From contig JBGVNP010000102.1 in NCBI GenBank assembly GCA_045125655.1, forward strand, positions 1 through 22,698: DNA of 22,698 bases. Reading direction: 5' to 3'. The position numbers and the translations under genes are program-made. Below the pieces are notes generated by a model that was not told the DNA's origin, made no database searches, and was given only the letters and a program-made list of their open reading frames with translations. Position 1 is the stretch's first letter. The number at the start of each line of letters is the position of its first letter. This document shows positions 6,558 to 13,174 of the stretch, piece by piece. This DNA comes from RGIG4608 sp045125655. Lineage in GTDB: Bacteria; Bacillota; Clostridia; Oscillospirales; CAG-272.

Positions 6558-6586
6558 TTGATTTTTTTGCGTTCATATGTTAAAAT
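6558..6586 (+). promoter_or_regulatory. Candidate sigma-A promoter for the AraC-type regulator and rhaM
   Basis: TTGATT (6558-6563) and TAAAAT (6581-6586) are separated by exactly 17 bases, upstream of the ATG at 6603. Transcription would start near 6593, leaving a very short leader that barely includes the GAGGTGG ribosome binding site at 6592-6598. So either the true start is slightly upstream or the leader is unusually short. Confidence 0.5.
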
Positions 6587-6602
6587 AAAGTGAGGTGGTC
6601 TT

Positions 6603-7547
6603 ATGATAAGAAAAGAAATATTGGATAAATTAATACCTATAACGGAAGAAGAAAGCGAAATATTACACGGCAAGGGAGTAGACAAAAGCATTTACACTAC
6701 CACTGGTGGTAATGTAATCAGATCAAAAAAGCTCCTTGTTGACGGAAAATTAATACGAGTCAGAAAGCACACAAGATTCGTACACTTTCCCCGACATACC
6801 CACGATTACATTGAGGCAGTATATATGTGTGCGGGTAAAACAACACATATTATCAACGGCAAGAGGATCGAACTGTGCGAGGGAGAGCTTCTCTTACTCG
6901 GACAAAATGCCACGCAAGAAATTTTGCCCGCAAACGAGAACGATATCGCAGTAAATTTCATCATTCAGCCCGCATTTTTTGATAAAACTCTCGAAATGCT
7001 CGGTGCTGAAGAAACGCCCATCAAAAACTTTCTAATCAGCTCCCTTTTTGATAGTGAATATCAAGGATACTTGCACTTCAAGGTTGCAAATGTTCTCCCC
7101 GTTCAAAACTTAATTGAAAACCTCATTTGGACTCTTATCAGCGACACCCCAAACAAAAGAAATATTAATCAAATGACAATGGGACTTCTATTTATGCAGC
7201 TTCTAAACCACACCGACAAGCTCTCGCACGAAAGTCTCGAAGATAAAGCGATTGTAGATATCTTCCGTTATATTGAGGAAAATTACAAGGACGGCTCACT
7301 CACCGATGCGGCAAAGCTTTTGCACTACGATTTTTATTGGCTCAGCCACGAAATAAAGAACCGAACAGGCAAAACGTACACCGAACATCTTCAAGAAAAA
7401 CGTCTTTCACAAGCGGCATTTTTGTTAAAAAACACCTCTCTATCCGTTGAAGAAATCGCGCTTGCAGTCGGATACGAAAACAAAAGCTATTTTCACCGCA
7501 TCTTTAATGCAAAATACGGTACAAGCCCTAAAAAATATAAACTATAG
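6603..7547 (+). CDS. AraC-family transcriptional regulator of the rhamnose genes
   Basis: 314 residues. An N-terminal cupin-like sensor (about residues 40-125; it contains HFPRHTHDYIEAVYMCAGK and the KRIELCEGELLLLG turn typical of AraC-type sugar pockets) is followed by a linker. A double helix-turn-helix domain follows at about 225-314, with LTDAAKLLHYDFYWLSHEIK as the first unit and VEEIALAVGYENKSYFHRIF as the second, the AraC signature. It is transcribed away from rhaBAD and in the same direction as rhaM, so it most likely senses rhamnose and controls both arms, the role RhaS/RhaR play in E. coli. Orthology to RhaS or RhaR is not claimed. The start ATG follows GAGGTGG. Confidence 0.9.
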   Translation: MIRKEILDKLIPITEEESEILHGKGVDKSIYTTTGGNVIRSKKLLVDGKLIRVRKHTRFVHFPRHTHDYIEAVYMCAGKTTHIINGKRIELCEGELLLLGQNATQEILPANENDIAVNFIIQPAFFDKTLEMLGAEETPIKNFLISSLFDSEYQGYLHFKVANVLPVQNLIENLIWTLISDTPNKRNINQMTMGLLFMQLLNHTDKLSHESLEDKAIVDIFRYIEENYKDGSLTDAAKLLHYDFYWLSHEIKNRTGKTYTEHLQEKRLSQAAFLLKNTSLSVEEIALAVGYENKSYFHRIFNAKYGTSPKKYKL

Positions 7548-7571
7548 TTTTTTTAATTAATAGGAGATTTT

Positions 7572-7889
7572 ATGATAAGAAAAGGTTCAGTTATGAAATT
7601 ATATCCAGGAATGGCAGAAGAATATGAAAAACGACATGCTAATCTTTGGCCACAGATCAAGGAGGCAATCTTCCGTGACGGTTGCACAAGCTACTCTATA
7701 TTCCACGATCCCGATACCGATCTTTTATTTGAATATCTTGAAATAGAAGACGAACAGACCTGGGCTGCAAGGGGAACTTCAGAAATCATTCAAAAATGGT
7801 GGGATTACATGGCAGACATAATGGAAACCAATGCGGACAACAGTCCTGTTTGCCGTCAAATCAACGAGGTTTTTCATTTGGAAAGTTAA
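7572..7889 (+). CDS. rhaM: L-rhamnose mutarotase RhaM
   Basis: 105-residue enzyme that equilibrates alpha and beta anomers of L-rhamnose so that RhaA is supplied with the form it prefers. Length and sequence are those of the RhaM family (dimeric alpha/beta barrel fold). The catalytic histidine is H22 in 'EKRHANLWPQI', the same position as in E. coli RhaM, and the conserved tryptophan pair lies in 'KWWDYMADIM'. TAGGAG precedes the ATG by about five bases. It is 24 bases behind the regulator gene, so the two are probably co-transcribed. It ends at a strong shared terminator facing pgmB. Confidence 0.96.
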   Translation: MIRKGSVMKLYPGMAEEYEKRHANLWPQIKEAIFRDGCTSYSIFHDPDTDLLFEYLEIEDEQTWAARGTSEIIQKWWDYMADIMETNADNSPVCRQINEVFHLES

Positions 7890-7905
7890 TAAATTTCAAA
7901 ATAAA

Positions 7906-7940
7906 ACGGCAGTTCAAATGAACTGCCGTCTTTTTATTTT
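7906..7940. terminator. Bidirectional terminator between rhaM and pgmB
   Basis: ACGGCAGTTC (7906-7915) pairs perfectly with GAACTGCCGT (7920-7929) around an AAAT loop and is followed by CTTTTTATTTT. On the minus strand the stem is followed by TTTTATTTTG. It sits between two convergent genes and overlaps the last codons of pgmB, so it most likely stops both transcripts. Confidence 0.9.
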
Positions 7941-8566
7941 GCTATATTCAATATTTGTTCAAAATGCTCGATACTATTGTCCGCCTTGTCATAGCCGTAA
8001 GCATCTCCGAGAGCAAAGGTTATAAATCCACCCGCTCTTCCTGCATCAATACCAGCTTTAGCATCCTCAACCACGTAGCACTCAGAAGGATCAAGTCCCA
8101 AATAATGTGCAGCTTTAATAAAGACTTCAGGATCGGGCTTGCTATGTGTAATGTTGTTTCCATCGGAAACTGCATCAAAAAATCCCTCAAGACCTATATA
8201 TTTAAGTATAGCGGGAGTATTTTTGCTTGAAGAACCTATAGCGAGCTTATATCCGCGTGCACGAAGCTCCTTGAGTGTTGCTTCAACTCCCAGAAGAATA
8301 TCATCGGGAGTAAGACTTTTAAGAAGCTCCTTATAAATATCGTTCTTATGCGTTGCCAAAGCTTCTTTTTCTTCATTTGAATATTCTCGGTGGGCGCGTT
8401 CAAGAACAATCTCAAGACTTGCCATACGGCTTACACCGCGCAAACGGTTATTAATCTTTTCGTCAAAGTATATTCCCTCTTTATCCGCCATCTGCTTCCA
8501 AGCAAGATAGTGAAGTCCGTCGGTTGAAACGATAACACCGTCAAGGTCAAATATAAATCCCTTCAT
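7934..8566 (-). CDS. pgmB: Beta-phosphoglucomutase (HAD superfamily)
   Basis: 210 residues from the ATG at 8566, chosen because GAGGTG lies directly upstream; a GTG at 8578 would add four residues. The enzyme converts beta-glucose-1-phosphate, the product of inverting GH65 phosphorylases, to glucose-6-phosphate. HAD motifs are complete: nucleophile D7 and acid/base D9 in FDLDG, G111-S-S-S-K115, K143 in SKPDPEVF, and E167-D168 in VVEDAKAGIDAG. The cap-domain LRGVSR at 42-47 is the hallmark separating beta-phosphoglucomutase from other HAD phosphatases. It follows the GH65 gene by eight bases, the classical pairing. It is the last gene of the long minus-strand cluster. Confidence 0.94.
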   Translation of the reverse strand: MKGFIFDLDGVIVSTDGLHYLAWKQMADKEGIYFDEKINNRLRGVSRMASLEIVLERAHREYSNEEKEALATHKNDIYKELLKSLTPDDILLGVEATLKELRARGYKLAIGSSSKNTPAILKYIGLEGFFDAVSDGNNITHSKPDPEVFIKAAHYLGLDPSECYVVEDAKAGIDAGRAGGFITFALGDAYGYDKADNSIEHFEQILNIAK

Positions 8567-8574
8567 ATTGCACC

Positions 8575-10818
8575 TCACATTTTGTAAACAAGAGTATTTT
8601 TGAGCATCCTTACTTCACCGTCGGGTGTTTGAAGATTGATTTTGCCCACACCCTTCTTTGTAATAGTTAATTCGTCTTTCTTCATACTCAATGTTATCTT
8701 TGTTCCTTTATAATAGAAATGAGCTGTAACACCATCAAAGAGTGTTCGTACAGGATTTAAGCAAAGAGTACCATCCGCTTTAACTGAAAGTCCAAAAATA
8801 CCGTAAACAACTGCAAGATATCCGCCTGCAAGACAACCTGCGTGAACGCCCTGCCAAGCAACTCCGTGAATATCATCAACATCCATTTTTACTGTGTTGA
8901 GAAGATTTTTGCGGAATGACAACATCTGTTTGTTTTGAGCGCAAGCCATGGCGTGTACGGGGAACGTAAGCGAGGAGCTTACCTCACACATATTCTCGTA
9001 ATAGTCCCAGTTTTCTGCAAAATGAGTTCGATCAACACCAACGTCAACCATTGTATAAAGCAAAATAACGTCGGGCTGCTTGATTATCTGACTCTTATGA
9101 TAAAGTCCGCTCTTCTTCATCTGGAACTGCTTCAATGTTCCTTTTCCCTGCTCTTCAAGTGAGCGTGAAAGTTGAAAGTATCCATCAAACTGAGGTATAA
9201 GTCCGTTTTCACACATGGGTAGATAGAGTTTTGAGGAAATTTCCTTCATCTTTTCAATAAGAGAAGCTTCAACCTCATATGAAAGCTCATCACAAAGAAC
9301 AACAAAGCGATCAAAGGCAAATTTAACACAATAATTTGTATATGCATCATTATCAACATATGGATGATGCTCATCTGTACCCGTTACTCTGCAAATTTCA
9401 TATCTATCATTTTTCAAGGATACTCTTGAAATCCAGAATTTAAGACATTCAAGTATCATCTCCATACCGTAATTAATCATAAATTCCTTATCACCTGTAT
9501 AACGATAATAATTTATAATGCCGTATGGAATATCGGAGTTGATATGTATCTGCATAAATGGGTGGCGTGCATACTGCCACACTCTCTCGTCACCATTTAC
9601 TGACGAGCAAAATGCAAACATTGCACCGTCATAGCCCTTCTCTTCGGCATTCTTCTTTGCCTGAGGAAGCATTCTATATCTATACATAAGTGCATTTTTA
9701 GCAGTTTCGGGTGCTGTAAGCAAGAAGAATGGCATCTGATGAATCTCGCAATCCCACCAAACGAACTGATTATATCTTTCGCCCGTGAGAGCCTTTGCAG
9801 AAATTCCGTGAACACTGTCGTTCATTGAAGCGGAAATTGCAGTGTGATAGCTTGCAAATCTAAGATATGCATCAACCTCGTCATCTCCCTCAATAGTAAC
9901 GTCCATCATTGCAAAATAAGCTTTATATGCTGCTATGTGTGCTTTTTTTAAAGTATCGTAATCAAGATGGCTTGCAAGTCTTTCGCGAGCACAATCGATA
10001 ATATCTTTATCGGTATCTCTATCAGTAACTATATAAGAAATCTTTTCAAAGCTATAAGCTCCGGCATTATCGCATAGATATTCAATACCAACAGTACCGT
10101 TTTCATTATACTCACCAAGGATCTTTCCGGTGGGGAATATGTTCTTTATTCCGTAGCAAGCAGCAAATCCGTATTTATTTGTTGCGTGATATCTATGAAT
10201 GATATCAGTACCCTCTATCTGCATCAAATCCGTTTTTGTAATGAATTGACCTCCGGTCTTGATTGAGGTATCAATACCTGACATTATCTTGATGGGCAAA
10301 TTGTGATTAATTGGTCTTACCTTAACTTTTTGACAGTAGATGTGCTCATCGGCAAACGATGCAAAGCGTTCAAAAATAAACTCCGTCTTATTTCCCTCTC
10401 CGTCATCCCAAACAAGCTCTCTTTTATAAATGGCAGTTTTGGGATCAATAGAACGATGCCATCTAATTATTTTTCCTTCCCAAGGAAAAAAAGTTTTTTT
10501 GCCTACAGTTATTTTAACCGCAAGGAAATCGTGCATATTTACACAGCTGTCCTGTTTTTCAAAGGATTTAAGCTTTTCCTCGTCCAAGTAGTATTTTTTC
10601 ATATACTCGTTGTCCGTAAATGGCTCGGTTACCTCAATTATTTCGTCAATAAAGCCACGAACAAAAGCACCTTGAACACGTTGAGAACCAAATTCCTCAA
10701 AGCTTCCTCTAACACCCATATAACCGTTTCCGGTTGTAAATAGTGTTGCAAGCACCGGCTCGTCAGCTATATCATAAATGCTTTCACTAAAATTCTTATT
10801 TTTATCTAATCCGTACAT
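8575..10818 (-). CDS. GH65 glycoside phosphorylase (possibly glucosyl-rhamnose phosphorylase)
   Basis: 747-residue cytoplasmic inverting phosphorylase of family GH65, which cleaves an alpha-glucoside with phosphate to give beta-glucose-1-phosphate. Visible features: N-terminal beta-sandwich beginning GNGYMGVRGSFEE (31-42); catalytic (alpha/alpha)6 barrel with FVWWDCEIHQMPFF (352-365); HINSDIPYGI (425-434); general acid E483 in VTGTDEHHPYVDNDAYTN; K580-Q581-P-D; and the phosphate-site segments SSSL (614-617) and H659-AGCLAGGYLA. Full length for the family, with a small C-terminal beta-domain. GH65 includes maltose, trehalose, kojibiose and nigerose phosphorylases and 3-O-alpha-D-glucosyl-L-rhamnose phosphorylase (EC 2.4.1.282, known from Clostridium phytofermentans). 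Lying beside the rhamnose genes argues for the last. The family call is secure; the substrate is inference. No strong ribosome binding site precedes the ATG. Confidence 0.92.
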   Translation of the reverse strand: MYGLDKNKNFSESIYDIADEPVLATLFTTGNGYMGVRGSFEEFGSQRVQGAFVRGFIDEIIEVTEPFTDNEYMKKYYLDEEKLKSFEKQDSCVNMHDFLAVKITVGKKTFFPWEGKIIRWHRSIDPKTAIYKRELVWDDGEGNKTEFIFERFASFADEHIYCQKVKVRPINHNLPIKIMSGIDTSIKTGGQFITKTDLMQIEGTDIIHRYHATNKYGFAACYGIKNIFPTGKILGEYNENGTVGIEYLCDNAGAYSFEKISYIVTDRDTDKDIIDCARERLASHLDYDTLKKAHIAAYKAYFAMMDVTIEGDDEVDAYLRFASYHTAISASMNDSVHGISAKALTGERYNQFVWWDCEIHQMPFFLLTAPETAKNALMYRYRMLPQAKKNAEEKGYDGAMFAFCSSVNGDERVWQYARHPFMQIHINSDIPYGIINYYRYTGDKEFMINYGMEMILECLKFWISRVSLKNDRYEICRVTGTDEHHPYVDNDAYTNYCVKFAFDRFVVLCDELSYEVEASLIEKMKEISSKLYLPMCENGLIPQFDGYFQLSRSLEEQGKGTLKQFQMKKSGLYHKSQIIKQPDVILLYTMVDVGVDRTHFAENWDYYENMCEVSSSLTFPVHAMACAQNKQMLSFRKNLLNTVKMDVDDIHGVAWQGVHAGCLAGGYLAVVYGIFGLSVKADGTLCLNPVRTLFDGVTAHFYYKGTKITLSMKKDELTITKKGVGKINLQTPDGEVRMLKNTLVYKM

Positions 10819-10843
10819 AATATTTATTTCCTGTTTTCTTGAA

Positions 10844-10865
10844 GACCGCAGTATATACTGCGGTC
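10844..10865. promoter_or_regulatory. Perfect 22-bp palindrome between the phosphoesterase and GH65 genes
   Basis: Two 11-base halves, GACCGCAGTAT and ATACTGCGGTC, form a perfect palindrome in the 63-base gap between the stop of the phosphoesterase gene and the start of GH65. On the minus strand it is followed by TTCAAGAAAAC rather than a U-tract, so it is unlikely to be a simple terminator. It could be an operator for a dimeric regulator or an intercistronic RNA hairpin that tunes expression of the cytoplasmic pair GH65-pgmB relative to the secreted genes. Confidence 0.55.
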
Positions 10866-10881
10866 TATATTATTGCATATA

Positions 10882-13164
10882 TTAACCTTCAAAAAGAGTT
10901 GTAAAGAATTGTCCGATAGCTTCAAAAAATGATTTAAAGAATGCTAATATAATTTCAAAGAAATTCATCTGTTTATCGGATTCTTGATGAACATCATCTT
11001 CGATATTCTCTTCTGTATGAATCGCAGTTACATCAACGCTCATAGTTGATTGTGTTTCCCAAGGAGAGATTGACACGTAACAAGCAGAAGAATCTGTAAA
11101 ATGGCTCATACCCTTAAGCAAATTTGCAGAAACCGTGAGAGTGTCGGTTCCAAGAGGTGAAATAACGTTCATACTCATATCACCGCTATTGAGCATTTCA
11201 AATTTGAGTTCAAAAGGAAGTGCACCTGTATTGTTATACACAAGATAATCACTTCTTCCAATTGCAACACCCGATCCGGTGCTTATGCTACCATTATTAA
11301 AATCAATTTTGATCAATAAAGCTTCATTGGAAAGCCACTTATCCTTATATGTATTGGAAATCAAAATGCCAAGCACTTTATTCTCGGATTGGATATTAAG
11401 ATTTGTAAATCCAAGATGTAAGCCATCAAGATTAACTTTGGAGTTAAATCCAAGGAAATAGTTCTTTGTGGCATCCTTCCAGTTAAACTTAACACCAATA
11501 TTATCGCTTTCCTCTATCCAACCTCTTGAGGTCATGGGAGCAATACTGAAAGTTCCCGCCTTAGAGGGAGCAAATTCCTTGGAGCAAGACGTAATAAAAT
11601 ACTTATTATAGTATTCCCTTTCAAGATTTGCAAAATCCTCAAGCTTGTTCATAAGATTCTTTACCTTATAGCTAAGGTTATTTATTTCCTTGCGCATCTT
11701 AGCTATGTATTCAAGGTCATTCTTTGTAAGTTCCTTATTTAAAAGCTCCTCAATTCTACCGTCAAATCTTGATGCTATGATAGAATTTTCCTCAGTCATA
11801 TCAACCATCTTTTGAACAACCTCGGTATATTTATAGAAGCAGTCATAGGCTCTAACCTTCACTGTATAAGGATATTTAAAGGTTCCCGTAAAGGTTGTAG
11901 AGTATTCCTTGGGCATATTATCAAGCTGAGGGCTGTTATAGAAAGGAGTTACTATTGTCTTAGAAGCGATGGGAGAACCCTTCTCATTAAGCACCTCTAT
12001 TTCATAATAGAACACCATATCATCATCTACCGCAGCTTTAAAGTCTATTTTAAGCTCCGTATTTGAAACTTCAATAACTTCAATGCCCGCAGGGAATTGA
12101 GGAGTGCGGTTGTTGGCAAGTCTTGTTTCCTTTGAATATCTTGTCAAAGAAGACCCGTCGGACTTATATGCATCTATATACCAAGGCTTTTTAATAACCG
12201 AGTCCTGTGCAAGATCAATTCTTGTGATACGTACATTGTTATCCTTATCAACCTCAACGATCATACCCTGTGAGTAAGAACGGCGATTTTCGGGAATTAT
12301 CATATCAAATTCAATATCAGATGAGCTACCCGCATTGATTTGCGTATATGTGGACTGATTGATATTGGTTTCAAGATTGATTCCATAGTGAGTATGTCCT
12401 GTGAAAAGAATTACTTGAGGATATTCCTTAAGAATGCTATCAAGCTCAGCAGAAGCACCCCATTCGCCCGTTCCCTTAATATCGTCGGACATACTTCCAT
12501 ATGTTGTGTCCTTAGCAGGGCTATGGCAAGATACAAATACATAAGAATTTGGATCTTCGCCTGTTATTCTGTCAAGTGTATTCTTAAGCCAAACTTCAGT
12601 TTCCGAAGAAAGTGTATTATAATTTGGCATATAAGTTTCAATATCAACGGACACAAAGTGATAACCGTTGATCTCAACGTGACGGTTGCCCTTATAGATG
12701 CTATTCATGTCCTTGTCGAAAAGATACATATCCGAGCCATATGCGCTAACGAACTCACTTCTGCTCATGCAACCGCTCCAATATACGTCGTGGTTGCCGT
12801 GAGTAACTATAACCGGCACTTTTGTCACATCAAAAGCATCTTTAACTATAGAAGCAAAAAGCTGTGCCTGCTCTTTTTTGCCATCCTGTGTCTGGTCACC
12901 GTTAAAAAGAACTGCATCAATACCGTTTTTAGCATATTTTTTAATTGTAGCTAACGTTTTGCGAAGAATATTCGCATTATCTCCAAATCCTATATGAGGG
13001 TCAGAAAGATTGGCAAATGTAAAGACAATCTCATTTTCGTTAAATGCATAATCCGCATTTGACACTGCACTCACCTCGCCCTCTGCACTTGCGGATATGG
13101 GAAACATCCCCAAGCACATTATCATAACTAAACTCAAACTGAGTATTTTTTTCATTTTAATCAT
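10882..13164 (-). CDS. Secreted multidomain metallophosphoesterase
   Basis: 760 residues from the ATG at 13164, which has AAGGAG six bases upstream (a start at 13194 would run into the upstream gene). Signal peptide 1-27, with probable cleavage after SASA. Calcineurin-like phosphoesterase domain about 45-300 with all metal ligands: D55-x-H57, D90, N124-H125, H214 and H257-x-H259. Then a fibronectin-type-III-like segment (about 350-465), a helical stretch (about 480-525), and a beta-rich module (about 540-715) resembling the repeated modules of the 1099-residue protein encoded upstream. The acidic linker ends in an amphipathic aromatic tail, FFKSFFEAIGQFFTTLF. It acts outside the membrane on a phosphomonoester or diester. 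In this setting a phosphorylated glycan or nucleotide-linked group is plausible, but the substrate is unknown. Confidence 0.88.
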   Translation of the reverse strand: MIKMKKILSLSLVMIMCLGMFPISASAEGEVSAVSNADYAFNENEIVFTFANLSDPHIGFGDNANILRKTLATIKKYAKNGIDAVLFNGDQTQDGKKEQAQLFASIVKDAFDVTKVPVIVTHGNHDVYWSGCMSRSEFVSAYGSDMYLFDKDMNSIYKGNRHVEINGYHFVSVDIETYMPNYNTLSSETEVWLKNTLDRITGEDPNSYVFVSCHSPAKDTTYGSMSDDIKGTGEWGASAELDSILKEYPQVILFTGHTHYGINLETNINQSTYTQINAGSSSDIEFDMIIPENRRSYSQGMIVEVDKDNNVRITRIDLAQDSVIKKPWYIDAYKSDGSSLTRYSKETRLANNRTPQFPAGIEVIEVSNTELKIDFKAAVDDDMVFYYEIEVLNEKGSPIASKTIVTPFYNSPQLDNMPKEYSTTFTGTFKYPYTVKVRAYDCFYKYTEVVQKMVDMTEENSIIASRFDGRIEELLNKELTKNDLEYIAKMRKEINNLSYKVKNLMNKLEDFANLEREYYNKYFITSCSKEFAPSKAGTFSIAPMTSRGWIEESDNIGVKFNWKDATKNYFLGFNSKVNLDGLHLGFTNLNIQSENKVLGILISNTYKDKWLSNEALLIKIDFNNGSISTGSGVAIGRSDYLVYNNTGALPFELKFEMLNSGDMSMNVISPLGTDTLTVSANLLKGMSHFTDSSACYVSISPWETQSTMSVDVTAIHTEENIEDDVHQESDKQMNFFEIILAFFKSFFEAIGQFFTTLFEG

Positions 13165-13174
13165 AAAGGTCTCC

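Noticed and set aside
8575..10818. Plain annotation of the GH65 protein as maltose phosphorylase
   Set aside because: Family motifs do not separate the GH65 specificities by eye, and the rhamnose setting makes another specificity at least as likely, so only the family is asserted.
12340..12954. 204-codon plus-strand open frame opposite the phosphoesterase domain
   Set aside because: It lies wholly antisense to a gene whose metal-binding motifs are all intact. The product is Ile/Cys/Arg-rich with no domain pattern and no ribosome binding site.
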